In this document: piece after piece, positions 36,490 to 48,914 of the stretch | Layout of the letters: each line of letters opens with the position of its first letter | Numbering within the stretch: the stretch's first letter is position 1 | Source of the DNA: Fistularia commersonii | Taxonomy: Eukaryota > Chordata > Actinopteri > Syngnathiformes > Fistulariidae | DNA: 64,000 bases | Direction: 5' to 3' | Assembly: GCA_037954325.1 (NCBI GenBank) | Contig: JBBMNZ010000018.1 | Span: 10,182,501 to 10,246,500, forward strand | Made by a program: the position numbers and the translations under genes | Notes under the pieces: model-generated | The model's input: the letters and a program-made list of their open reading frames with translations, nothing else | Databases searched by the model: none | What the model was told of the DNA's origin: nothing

Positions 36490-39400
36490 AGACATTATTT
36501 TGAAAAAAAACCTCTTTGCAAGCACAGTGAATTGAGAATGTATGATGTTATCAAAAACTAACCGAAGGTTAAAAGTCCCCAGGAGTTACTGCCAATACGA
36601 CCATCCATACAAAAACAAAAAAAATTACATTGTAGGTTAAATATAACCAGTAAAATAATGAAGAGGTCCTTGGGATGGCTTCAAAGCTTCTAATTCCTTG
36701 GGTTAGAGCTGTTGTCAAAATATTACTGGAAGGTCACAAAATCGCAAAGGGGAATTTAAACACTCAGTATGCAATGAGTGCTGATAACAAAGCATTCGGA
36801 TCATTCAGTCATAAAATGACTGAATGATCCGATAAAATATAAAAATTTTGCAAGCAGGATCGGGGGCTGGACGCCATGCAAACTGTGATTTGGATTGGCG
36901 GGGGCTTGGAAGGACAATAAGGAACACGTTTACGCGCATGAAACTATTTCCACTCACATTCATACAAACAGTCAAATAAGGGGACCTAAGTACATAATAT
37001 TTTGCTCATTTTTGGTTAAGTATTTGGTCTTGGGTCTCTTCCACCCACCTGTAAGCAAATTAAACTGAGCTATAAAATATGGGCATTAAAATGTGAATCT
37101 TCATGGTCCACAGTGACACAAGAAAGACGGAGCTCTGCTTATGTAGGTCCATTTCATGTATAAACAATGGCAAATGGAATTTTAAAAAGAGGCTAGATAA
37201 ACACTGAAGTTTACAGTAATTGATTCATAGCAAAAGAACAAACATATGAATGAAAGCAGAAGTATCCCAGGAAGGAAGTCACTGTCATATTTTTGAAACA
37301 GGAATGTAATTTCGGAAATGGTGTGCAAGTGTCCAGCATTGATTGAAAAATAAACTCACTAAAAGTTGATTAAAAAGAGACCACCTTTACTTCTTTTTTT
37401 TTTTTTTCCTTTATTGCCTAACATTCATCTTGAAATCTCTCTGGTGTGATGCAAGACAAAAATGTCTCGGGATAAGATTTTGTAAGGTGCCACTGAGTTC
37501 TTGCAGTTCCTGCAGGAATGCCAGGGTTGAAATTATATTGGTCAGGCTATGAAAGAAAAAAAAAATGCTTGAGCTGGACACAAACTAAAAATCTATCCAT
37601 CCTTTACATCTCTACAGTGATTAAAAATGTTAGATATCGTCATGGTGAATGATGTGTAAAATGAGAGATCAAACTGAGTATTTTGTAGCTGTGCTGGTTT
37701 TATGTAATGTCATTTTAAATTCAAATTCCAATTTTAAAATTTGTTGTATTTTAATCCTGCGATAATCTGTTGTATAATGTTGTAAAAAATGGTATTTCTC
37801 AATGTACATAGATTTAAATGCTGAATGGAAAGTAAAGGAATTAACTTAATGTCCTTCATAAATATTTGCTTTGCTTAACAAGTTAATGGTATTATTATCA
37901 TTATCAGTCTTTAGTATCTGCCCCAGCCAAAATTGCATTACTCTAGTCACAATATCGGAATTCTTTGTATTCTAGTGACAGAATCAAAATATAGCACCTT
38001 TTTAAGAATGTAAATGTGAATTGTGATACATATTGTTGGTGTAGATGCTATTTGATGTAAACACATTTTGACTTGATATTGTAGAATACATTTGGTTCTA
38101 ATCGAACACATCCTTCGAGGTCCACAACGCGTTAGAGATTGGCGACTGATCGGGGAACCCCCAGGCCTGAGATTGGACATTTCCGGAGAATTATCCAGGA
38201 TATCACCAGCTGCTTGAGCTTCAGGTAAGGCTGCCTGAGTAGAAATTCCAGCTTTGCTTTTTATTAAAACGACAGGTGGTATGAATGCCAGCAGAGAACA
38301 GCCATATTATAGATGGACCCACATTGACTTAACAAGGCCCTTTTTATTATATCATTGATTTGATAAGATTTGATGAGAACTAATAAGTTTCAAAACTTGA
38401 AGGATAATAGCCTATTTCTCCCGCTGGTGCTTCATGAAATGACTGAGAACAGGACTTCCAAAAGTCTTAATCCCACTGTGTTGGGCAATAAAGCTAATGA
38501 TCTCTAGGAAGTTAAGGGTCTTGTTTCCATCCACACCCATCAAGGCACCATCCACAAAACTTTTGTCCCAGCTAAATACACAATCTTAAACATTGGCTCC
38601 AATAAAGAGTTTTAGGGCTGCACAGTACCATTTTCTGATCAGGTAAGTTGGCTTGTTGATGTTGCAAGACCATCAACTGAAAGAGTGTTTTTTGACATTT
38701 TTTGACTTTAAGTCTGAAAGGTCTTACACCAGTTTCAGCAACTAAACAGATACCGGTCTAGAGGTTTTATGATAAAGATGATAAAACTAGGTAACTTTAG
38801 AGAAACAATGATGTAACAGCTGATGTGTTGAAACAATTCCTCATGTCTCTTGTTGAAATTAAAATGAGTGCAGAACTCTTTCAGGAATTGAATAATGCTA
38901 AACAACAAGGTAAACAGACTCCTCCAGCTGTTTATGAAGGGACTGTTTATGTCACAAACAGCATGTTATTTCTAGCTTGTGTTACAGTGAGAGTGGATTT
39001 AACTATGAAAAAAGCACAAGTACAAGCCATATCGCTTCAAAAATTTTACCCATTTGGAAATTGGATGAATAGAATATATAGATAAATTAATAAAGAAACA
39101 AATAAAAACGCACACAGTGAGTGTGACCTTGTACCACATCTCAAAGATTTAAATGTAGCTAGTTGTTTTCTATGGGAGCGAATTGTGGGGTCACATGTGA
39201 GAAAGCACTGATTTCAACCCTTTGACACTGTAATTACATCAAAATGTGTATTTCTTAACTCAATAATGGAGAATAAGAATAAATCACTTGACTAGGCAAA
39301 ATGGAAGAAATTAATGGTGATATACAGGTCTAATCCAACAATTGTCCTTACATATACTTGCAGCTGTTAACATTGATAGAACACTAGAATAATCTCACCT

Positions 39401-40299
39401 CAACAAAAAATGAAGACAGAGCCCTTTAACAGTTCCAGAGGAGCACATATTGATAGGATAATACTCTTTAGCAGCCACTGCTCTCAGTATGTGCATATCC
39501 TGCACACATTATTTCTACTGTGGCCAGACTATACGCCAAATTGTGGCCGTTCTGGACAGGCTGTCAATCCAAAACAGTGTGCACTAGAAAGTATCCCACT
39601 GCAAAAGTAATATTTGATTCCAAGGGGAAGCCTGTAGACATGAATGCTTGACATACAACAAAAGTAAATAATTTGCATAGCTCATTGGCTTAAAATTACT
39701 TGGTACCCTATACAATCCACAGAGTCCCTATATAAATACTTTTTGGCTTAGGAGCTGAGGAAACAATAATTAGAAGAGACTGTGTATGTGAGTCATTACC
39801 CCATGACGGTCTCCAGCCCCTTGAGAACTGGCTAAATGGTGGTCCCATTGAGGTCACTGCAGCACTAATGCCCTTTGATTGCTTGTTAGATGTAACCTGG
39901 GAGACAGTACGCTTGAACTGGTGTAGGTTCCATTGGTAGTTGTCCAAAACTGTTTCTGCCCCACTATTGGGTCAAATGTTATTTCAGAAATAAATATGAG
40001 AAACAATGAAGCTATCAGCTCCCTTTAAAATGAAACCATAAATTCACTCTGAGTGAATGGTAACGGATAAAGAAGCTGTTAGAATGACATCAAGGCCAGA
40101 AATAACAATCTCATAATATACAGAGGTTGAATAATTGAAGTACAGACTCAGAGCATAGAGGGTTGGACAATACAGTATTAGTCAGCTATTTGTACCAACT
40201 GCCCTGTTTTTTTTTTTTTTTTTAACTACATGCTTGAGTGGATGTTCCAAGTTGTCCAAGCCGTAACAATCCCTGCACAGAAAATGACAATACATTATC
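36490..40299. other. Gene-free stretch
   Basis: AT-rich sequence. It contains a perfect 17-bp stem inverted repeat (36796-36832) and a T run near 37396. The 86-codon plus frame at 38825-39085 and others here show no recognised domain. Parts of 38800-40300 could be an unrecognised gag or protease portion of the retrovirus-like relic at 42.4 kb, but no motif supports this. Confidence 0.5.
36796..36832. repeat. Perfect inverted repeat, 17-bp arms, 3-nt loop
   Basis: Left arm 36796-36812 ('tcggatcattcagtcat'), loop AAA (36813-36815), right arm 36816-36832, the exact reverse complement. It could form a hairpin or cruciform. It has no T tract and no gene context to suggest a terminator. Confidence 0.9.
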
Positions 40300-41875
40300 T
40301 TCATTTTCTTTTAGTGTCGGCTACCCCTGAAAGGAAAAGTGAATCAACCTCTTCCATCTAACAATATTCTCTGTATCCTCTTCTCTCATACCAACTTACT
40401 TCATGTCCTCTTTCACCACATCTATAAAGGTTCTCTCTGGTCTTCATCGAGACCTCCTGCCTGGCAGTTCCAACCCCAGCATCCGTTTACCAATATATTC
40501 TCTATCCCTCCTGTGTAAATGACTGAACCATCTCAGTCCGGCTTCTCTGACCTTCTCTCCGAAACATCTAACTTGTGCTGTTCCTCTGATAGAATAATTA
40601 CTGACCCTATTCATCCTTGTCATTCCCAAAGAGAACCTCAACATTTTGATCTCTGCTACCTCCAGCTTTGCTTCCTGTCTGCTCTTCAATGCCACTAGCT
40701 GTAAACCATACAGTATCGCTGGCCTCACAACTTTCCCGTACACCAGGGGCCAGGAATCTTTTTGATTGGCAGAGCCATAAAAGCCAAATATTTCTATGTG
40801 TATTTCATTGGGAGCCATATAGTATTTTTAAAGAATAATAAATGACATATGTCTTACTTTTAATGCGACTTCTGGTGCTGCATGGATTTGTTCGAGAGTG
40901 GCGCTTTATATTTGACCATTTCATCAATGCCATTTCATCGTTGCATAGTAGTCCTACCGCAGATCCAAATGTGAATTCCTCTGTCCACGCAGACTGGAAT
41001 GCACGGCAATCATAGTCTTTTTTTTTTTCTTTTTGCCATCTTTTCCGTTAGTTGAAGCGGATAAACTACTTTGCTATCTGATAAAATTGATTTCTTCACC
41101 TTTACAATAACCCTGACATGCTCGGAAGCCATTGGTTCCTGACCCGACCGACGGGTGGCCCGTGAAATTTATCTTCAAAACTAATTTCTGTTTACTTTAA
41201 AATGACACCGTTTTATGAAGAAATATCACAAGTATTTCAAAATCAGTTCTGAACTGATTTTTTTTTTCAACTCAAAATTGTCTGGGAGCCATATGCTGTC
41301 ACCAGAGGAGCCATATATGGTTCCCGACCGCTGCTGTACACCTTTCCTTCCATTCTGGGTGATATTTTGTCACAAATTACCCATGACACTTCTCTCCACC
41401 TGTGCCACCCTGGTTGAACTCATTCCTTCACCACTTTTTCACATTCTCTATTGCTCTTGACCTTAAGTATTTAAAGTCCCCCACCTTCTCTATCTCCACT
41501 TCTTGTAGTGTCATTGTTCCACTTGGGTTCCTCTCATTCACACACGTCTTGTTGTGACCAACCTTCATTCCTTTCCTTTCCAGAACATACCTCCACCTCT
41601 CTTGATTTTCCCTGAATTTTTCTCCCGTTCCCCTGTTTTTATGTTAGATCACATTGTCATCTCCAAACTTCTTAGTCCAAGGAGATTCCTGTCCAACCTC
41701 ATCTGTTAGCTCGTGCATCACCACTGCAAACAAAAAAGGTCTCAGAGCTGATCCTGCTGTAGTTCCACCTACAGCACACCTAACAACTGTCTCACATCTT
41801 GCATATATGTCCTGCATACTTCTCTGCCACTACGGACTTCCTCATACAATACCAAAATTACTTTTCTTGCAGGGA
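40300..41875 (-). mobile_element. RTE-type LINE fragment, copy A, split by a hAT insertion
   Basis: The minus strand carries the 3' half of an endonuclease/reverse transcriptase LINE that is common in fish. Between 40818 and 40444 the frame shows VVRPAILYGLQLVALKSRQE and later EKVREAGLRWFSHLHRRDRE and ELPGRRSR, the typical C-terminal region of the protein. The 3' end is at about 40300-40340 ('gtcggctacccctgaaagg'). The element resumes at 41342-41875, where minus-strand sequence corresponds to upstream reverse transcriptase ('caccactgcaaacaaaaaag', 'ttctctgccactacggactt'). The two halves are separated by the hAT copy at 40744-41333. Frameshifts make it inactive. Confidence 0.8.
40736..41341. 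mobile_element. Non-autonomous hAT-type transposon, copy 2, inside the RTE element
   Basis: The element is 40744-41333 (590 bp), flanked by CCGTACAC (40736-40743) and CTGTACAC (41334-41341), an 8-bp duplication with one mismatch. Its ends CAGGGGCCAGGAATC and gttcccgaccgctg form inverted repeats. It aligns end to end with copy 1 at 2861-3455. The flanking LINE sequence reads on across the insertion, which confirms both element limits and the target duplication. No transposase is encoded. Confidence 0.88.
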
Positions 41876-42236
41876 ACATTGTACATGGCATACTTCAGGA
41901 AGATGATGTAAAATGATTCTCCAACTTTCTGTAAAAGGAAGGACACATCACATAGATTGGAAAGGCTGAAACCCAAGTGATGCACAAAATTTGCAAATAA
42001 GTGACAAAGACAACACCCACTAGTAGATTTCTCATACTTGGGAAAAAAAATGGAACAGGCGATGGTATGACAAATAAATGATGAGTCAAATATTTTAGTA
42101 AAAGACAATAGAAATATTGGCTGGACCAAAAATATGATGACTCAAAATCACTTTAATAGATGAACTCCAAGAACAAAAGTGTAACAGAGTGAAGTTAAAG
42201 ACTATGCATAGAGCCTAAAAGAAGAATGGCTTAAAT

Positions 42237-42237
<1 letters not shown>

Positions 42238-42268
<31 letters not shown>
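42238..42268. repeat. Poly(A) tract, about 31 bp
   Basis: Uninterrupted A run after 'cttaaatc'. It might be the tail of an unrecognised plus-strand retroposon, but no body was identified. Confidence 0.9.
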
Positions 42269-42271
<3 letters not shown>

Positions 42272-42499
42272 TCAAAGTCGCCATCCTTGTCATCTCTTGT
42301 CATTGTGTTAAAAACAGAAAACAGCCTATGATTATGTGTTGATTTCAGGGACCTCACAAATCTATCACCGACAGGAAAGCCCTGATTTCCAGAACCTAGA
42401 TAGATAACCTTGAGGGCTACATATAATTTTTAATACTTGACCAAGCAGGCGCTTATCACAAAGGCTTTGTGAATGAGAACTAACAGCACATTAGTGCAT

Positions 42500-43400
42500 C
42501 TAACACTTACATGGGTTTATCCTCCCCCCTGTCTTGATGAGACATTGTGCTACTTAGTCAGTTTAGATGATCACACAAAAGCAACTGACCAGGTTTTTAG
42601 TCAAATGAAAGTGTTAAAGATCAAGTTTACCAAAGAAATTGGAACCGTTTAAAACATCAGAGACCATATATAAGTCACATATGTCAAGCAAAGGAGTCCA
42701 GATAGCCCCGGAGGACGAACAGAGGAAAAGAGCGACAGCCCAAAAGAGCGAGAAATATTTCCTCTCTTGTGGTTCTAATGTCTCTACACATCCTTTATTT
42801 AGGAATTTGCCAGGCTTGCACAAGCCCTTTATGCAGGTTGCCAGAAAGCAAGGCACTCTGATATGTCAAGGGTCCCACACATTGAGGGTTAATCATATAA
42901 AACTGACCATCTTTCATCCAAGACATCTATTCAGGGGACCCCAGGGCATAAGTAGCATCTAATGTATTTGATGACATTTTAACTAGTTCACCTGTGCTTG
43001 GTTGTCCTGATTTATCAATCATTTGGTACACAGATGCTTCTAATGAAGATGTGGGTGCTGTAACATAGCAACAATAGCTGAATAAATTGTATACAATAAG
43101 ATAAGGATCCAGAACACTTACTTCAGAAGAAATGACTTTTACATTCAGGCAAACTCGAGTTCCTTGGGCTGAAGTGAGGAGTCTGACAACGCGTACATTT
43201 CCTTTGCTTCTACCTTCACAGCATATTTTGACAACTTTTCATGTGTCCAAAACAGAGCACACCATGAGCCCCTGATTTTCTCCGCTTTGAGCTTAGCAAA
43301 AGAAGTTTTAAAAATCTACTTGTAGTTGACCATTTTATCAACTGAGCGCAAGCATATCCCAACAAAAATAATAATGCATTACAGCAGCTGAAAAATAACC
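42500..43400 (+). pseudogene. Endogenous retrovirus-like pol relic (reverse transcriptase to RNase H)
   Basis: Plus-strand fragments occur in retroviral order, with stops and frame shifts between them. About 42620-42745 resembles the reverse transcriptase connection that follows the catalytic aspartates (SSKGVQIAPE). About 42795-42850 has the 'LPGLHKPFMQV' segment expected at the start of the connection domain. About 42961-43065 reads VFDDILTSSP, then WYTDASNEDVGAV, the start of RNase H with its first catalytic Asp. The run of residues between the linker and the RNase H start suits a gamma- or epsilon-like retrovirus better than Gypsy. A stop follows directly (TAG at about 43066). The catalytic reverse transcriptase site, integrase, env and LTRs are not recognised. 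This is an inactive fossil. Confidence 0.5.
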
Positions 43401-43755
43401 AGTTTTTATCTCATGATACACTCAGACATTACATCATGATCAGGGATTTGAGAATCCAATTTTTTCAAAGACTCCATAACCCTGTGGGTATATCTCATAC
43501 CCGGGACAACTGTATACACCTGTTGAGAGATTAAATAAAACCCTTTTGTAGATGATTCAGACTCAGTAGAAACAGGGAAAGTTTAAGAGGATAATCCATC
43601 TATTTCATATTCCTCATGTATATCATTGCATGACTTGAAGCTGGAGCTTCAAGTTAGACAAATGTTTGCATAGAAATGGAAAACGAAAACACACAAGGCC
43701 TTCAAAATTGCATCAAAAAAAAGACATAAATCTTCAGACAAAATAAAAAAAACAA

Positions 43756-44225
43756 TATCTTCTTCTTCCCCTATTGTCTTTCCCCTTCAGGGGTCGCCGC
43801 AGCGAATCATCTTTCTCCATCTAACCCTATTCTCTGTCTCCTCCTCTTGCCACACCAACTACCTTCATATCCTCTCTCACTGCTTCTATAAATCTTCTCT
43901 TTGGTCTTCCTCCAGACCTCCTGCCTGGCAGCTCCTATTCCAGCATCCGTCTACCAATATATTCCCTATCCTTCCTCTGTACATGACCCAAACATCTGAA
44001 TCCGGCTTCTCTGACCTTCTCTCCAAAACATCTAATGTGCTGATCTTCCGATAGACCCATTCCTGATCCTATCCAACCTGGTCACCCCAAAAGAGAACCT
44101 CAACATCTTCATCTCTGTGACCTCTAGCGCTGCTTCCTGTCTTTTTGTCATTGTAACAGCTTCTAGGCCATACAGCATCGCTGGTCTCACCACTGTCTTG
44201 TTCACCTTTCCTTTCACTCTGGCTG
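43756..44225 (-). mobile_element. RTE-type LINE fragment, copy B (3' end only)
   Basis: The minus-strand frame 44217-44032 reads KTVVRPAMLYGLEAVTMTKR and MKMLRFSFGVTR, the same protein region as copy A at 40.4-40.8 kb. The 3' untranslated end is at about 43770-43805 ('cttcaggggtcgccgcagcg' on the plus strand). The DNA of 43800-44180 aligns with 40330-40740 with few gaps. It stops at about 44225 in ordinary sequence, as expected of 5'-truncated LINE insertion. Copies A and B differ at many positions, so they are not a recent duplication. Confidence 0.8.
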
Positions 44226-44594
44226 CAAAAATATGCTACATTATATGGTGCCAGAAAAATTTGAGTTCAATAATGACAACATAGTTGTGAAGAACTTCTT
44301 ATAAAAGAAATTTCACGGCATCCTAGACGGAGAATGTCCCTTGTATCACTGAATCTGCCAAGGTCCTACATATAAAGTAAAGCAGTGGTTGGTGACAAAG
44401 CCATTCAGGTACTTTAACTGGTGGAATTGGTACCCAGTGAATGCATTCCCTTGCAAATAGGCAGGAATAATACAAATAAAAATAATGCACATAAACCAGA
44501 GAGCTAGAACTGTGGGATAAGGGACAAAGTTTCTTTTAAGTCAAAGAAGAACAGGAATTATGCAGTATCTAACCCATATCAGTATACGGGATGA

Positions 44595-44783
44595 TTTCTC
44601 TCACATCCCCCTCAGATTTACTCTGAATTTCACCACCTGCTGAAGTCCTTGGTTTGCGACTTCAAACTGCTGAGGGATGTTGTAGATGACAAAAAGCTGG
44701 TGATAGAACTTGTCCTGGATTACATGCCACAGCAGCCAAATTGTCAGTTTTTCAAAAAAAATGGATGTTGCAGAAAGAAATAA
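44595..44783 (+). other. Unassigned open fragment
   Basis: A 62-codon open stretch (for example EFHHLLKSLVCDFKLLRDVV, then VIELVLDYMP) with balanced, protein-like composition and alternating hydrophobic residues. It lacks a start codon at its head and follows 'cacatccccctcag', which could be a splice acceptor. It may belong to a mobile element in this transposon-rich cluster. I do not recognise it. Confidence 0.2.
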
Positions 44784-46914
44784 GGAAGTAAATGTTATGG
44801 AATCTGAAATCTATGGAACTGAATTGAAGTATGAACTTAAGCCATGCGCTGAATGAAGTATAAAGAGATTATCAGACACCAATCCATCTATACAGATATG
44901 TAAAAACAGTTTAGGATAACCTTCATATCGGGCCAGATTCCTAGTTTCAACTTGTTGAAACTGTTTCAGTGTGTACCCTACCCAATAGAAAGTGCTAAAC
45001 TGCCAGACTCTTTCTTTCCGTCTCTCTCTACGTTATTTTTAGTGTGACTTCAGAAGCCAGTAGACATATTTAAATCTAGGCAACTTTGCAAAAGTAATTT
45101 CCATTCAAAGTCAAATAGGAAATCACATTTTTCCTGTTTTTCAGCTTCAGTTATAAATCACAGTATTCATAAAAAACAGTTGACAGAAGTCCTGTGATAA
45201 TATTGGTAACATCTGTAAAATTTGTGTCACTATCACAACATGTCCAGAAGGGAATACCAACTTTAGGCTGTTATTTGTAAGGTTACAGTAGGATAAATGT
45301 AGGGCTGAGGCTGGACACACACTGGAAACTATGGAGCAAATTGTAACCAACCAAAGAATACCACGGACTGGTACCGGGTTTATTCAAACTTTGTCCCCTA
45401 CCTTGTTCTTACCATTCTTTAGGTGGGATTGTGTTGTCTAAATTGTATTTATTTATCTATTTTTTGAAGTACCATTCTCACTCCTGAATCTTTTCAACTA
45501 AAACTTAGTTCTGGAACTTTGCTCACCTACATAGTTTCTTCTTTTGAAAGTTTCAGTGGAATGTGAAAAATGAGAGGATTTGAAATGGTTGGCTTGAGGC
45601 ATTTGTGGTGTTTGAAGGGGTTTTATAACTGTGTGAATATTTAAGATCCAAAAATTATGATAGTTGTGTTGTAGTTATTTATTGATAGTCACTTAGGATA
45701 TTTTGGGGAAACTAATCAAATAAACAAAAATAAGTGCTCATAATCAACTTCAACATCACTGACAGACCAAACTTAATGTATGCGGTCGTAGCAAGAAAAG
45801 ATTCTAACTAGGTGAAGATGAAATGCAGATCTGGTAAGTTACTAATTTATTTGTGACGGTAACTTGAATAAATAGCATCCAGAGAACAGATAGATATCTA
45901 TCATACATCTATGTGTCTTTTTACTGTAACTTTTAGTTGCCTTTTTAAAAATCATCTTGTTAAACTGGAATACTCCCCATCTGTATTTTCTTTCCACTCC
46001 ACAAATCCATTAAAACCACCTTTTACTAATAATCAAAACATAAGCACAATCAAAGCACATTTGACATTTGAAATATTAAGTAAGCAAACAGCTGTGAGGA
46101 GTATTCAACTGACTCAACCCAGATACAAGGGCATCTTTTGTATTTAGGTCACACGGCCCATTTCTCACCAAACTTTGTTTTTAGTGGTTTGGGAAATAGC
46201 TGCATGCAGGATTTATGTCACAGTCATAAAAAGCCTCAGATGATCTGATGAATGGCGGAAAAACAGAAAGAGGGAGGAAAACGATCCTGCTTCATTGATC
46301 TCTGTGAACAATTGGTTTAATATTTGGCAGTCTGTAGTATGCAATAAATATATGAATCATAAGGTCTATATATTAGTACTTCATTGGATGTTATAATTAG
46401 AGCAATTATTGTTGTTCCGTTATTGTCAAAATCACTACTAGTAATAATAATTATGATAATAATGATAATAACAGAAGAATATCGTTTGGTTATTTTCTGG
46501 CTTAAGAAAATATAGTGTTAACAATCATGCTTCATTATTAATTAATTGTCCTAATCTGCACTTTTTAATTGAAAGTGTAAACCTTGTGCCTTACTAAGTT
46601 ACCTTCGCCCTCAAAATAGATTGAATGAATAAAATTAGCAGTCTGTCCCACTCCAACATCTGAACACCAAGCAAATGATAAATGTTCAAAATCTTGACGT
46701 GACAGTGACTCCTAAAATGCATCACAGTTTGCGCCACAGTAAACAGTTGCCCAGCTCTGAAAAACACCCGCTTTTGTCCCCTCTCATAATAGCAATACAC
46801 TTCCAGATGCAATAAATAAGGGTCATTTGGACTTCACACTCATACTAATAAAAAATCTCAACTTGTAGTGTGATAAATTATCCAAAATGAATTGAACTGA
46901 CCTACATTTTAAGA
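44784..46914. other. Gene-free stretch
   Basis: No gene or repeat recognised. 46140-46350 is complex sequence that would be worth a conservation test. A small AAT-like tract lies at 46437-46475. Confidence 0.55.
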
Positions 46915-47366
46915 TAGTGTTCAGCCAAAAGCTGGCTTAAGGATTCTGGAATGTCACCCCTCTGTCTCCTTGAGGGGAGTAAGATTTTTTTCTCCTCAAG
47001 TGAGCAGTGACAAGCACATGTGGGCATAATTATTAACCCCTGGCTCGGTACCTGTATGTTGGGGTTGAACCCAGTCGACAAGAAAATAGCCTCCATCTGC
47101 CTTTGGGTTCAGAATACTATTTGTTCATATGGACCAAACATCAGCTCAGACTATCTACCCTTTCTAGAGTCCTTGGAGGAAGTAGTTGAGAGCACTCCTG
47201 CCAGGGTCTCTTTCATTCTGCTGGGAGACTTTGATAATCGCTTCGGCAATAACAGTGAGGCCAGGAAGGGCACAGTTGAGTGAAAGAGTTCTCCTGATTT
47301 GAGCTTGAGCGGTGGATTCGACACATAAAGGACTTCTTTGCTTTGCGTGGACTGTCCATAACATAT

Positions 47367-47467
47367 CCCAATGCACTGCGAACAGCAAACTAGGAATTTC
47401 ACCGTACAGGGAAACTCATTTCTACACTGCACAAGTGATAATAAACACTTTGAAGCTTGAATCTGAA
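47367..47467 (+). repeat. Short insert inside the Rex3 copy, resembling a LINE or SINE 3' tail
   Basis: The Rex3 sequence reads up to 'ccataacatatcccaatg' and resumes at 'taccatgctcaggcatacac'. The roughly 100 bp between contains 'aggaatttcaccgtacaggg' and 'gtgataataaacactttgaa', a pattern like the 3' ends of CR1/L2-type retroposons in fish. The exact borders and family are not certain. Confidence 0.45.
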
Positions 47468-48914
47468 TAACTAATACCATGCTCAGGCATACACTTTTCT
47501 ATATGCAATTGGCGCCAGGATAGCAGAGACCATAGTTTCTTGATAGATTTTGTTATCATGTTATCTGACTTGCAGGCAGCCATATGTCTTGGACAGTGTC
47601 TTAGAGGTGAAGAGAGTGGCAGGTCACAACCTGGTGTTGAGTTGGCTTCAATGGTGGCACATTCCTCCATTCCACAGTCCTGCAGGACTATGAACATTGG
47701 GACACTTTTTTGACAAGACCATGTTTCATTACTCCATTTATGAGATGGCAGACCAGTCCTGTGGCTTCAAGTGCTCGGTGCCTGTACTGACAGTAAGCCC
47801 CAAACCGCCTGGTCGACACAGTAGACAAGCTCTACACCCTCAGTAGGGTCCTGGGGAGTGCCTGGGAGTTTGCCTAACCAGTCTAGATATGTTGTGTAGA
47901 CTTGAAAAAGGCATTCAACCTTGTCTCTGAGGGAGTCCTTGGAGTTTATAGGAGATGCCTTGGGAGAATGGGCTTTCGGACCCCTTTTATGGGCCCCTTT
48001 TGGCCGCTACATGATCAGCAATAACTTAGATTTGTTCCCGGGCACTGTTAGGCTCCTTTGTTACTGAATCAGCGCAAAACCTTTATGGACAGAATTTTAA
48101 AGTGAAGCTGATGCATTGAGGGGATCAGGTTTGGTGCCTTCAGGATTGGATCTCTGCTTTTTGCAGATGATGTTGCTCTGTTGTCGTCATTCGACTGTGA
48201 TCGACATTTGACTCAAGCACTTACTGGAACGGTTTGTAGTCAAATGATAAATGCCCAGGATGAGAATCAGCATCTCTAAATTCAAGGCCATCCTTAGCTT
48301 GACAAAGGTAGAGTGCCCTCTCTGGGTGCAGGGTATGATCCTGCCTCCACTGGAGCAATTAAAGTATCTCAGGACCTTGTCCACAAGTGACGGAAAGATT
48401 GAGTTGGAGATTGATAGATAGATAAGTGCTGCATCAGTCAGTCCCTTGTTGAAAAAAATGATCTGGACTGAAAGGAAAATCTCTTAATATTCTGGTCAAT
48501 TTACTTCCCTATTCTCACATATGGAGAAGATCTGTGGATAGGGACCAAAAGAAAGAGATCATGGATACAGGCAGGTGGAATGAGTTTCCTTCACTGGGTG
48601 TCTGGGTCCCTCCTTAGGGGGTTAGAAGCCTGGTTATCCATTCAGGGCCTCGAGGGTGGTCCGCCATATTAAGAGGTGCTGGATGAGGTTGCTCCTGCAT
48701 CTGGTCAAGTTTCCTACGGGAAGGTCTCACTGGAAAAAGGCCTTGGGGAAGACATCGGACACGCTGAAGGGACTATGTCTGCTGGCTGACCTGAGACCGT
48801 GCTTTGGGATTCCTCTGGAAAAGCAGGACGGAGTTACTGGGGACAGGGGAAGTCCGGGTCTCTCTACTTAGGCTACCATTGCAACCTGGTGCCAGATGAG
48901 AGGCAGAAAAAGAA

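Noticed and set aside
43633..43654. Inverted repeat acttgaagct-gg-agcttcaagt
   Set aside because: Ten-base arms, no context. Close to chance for a window of this size across loop lengths.
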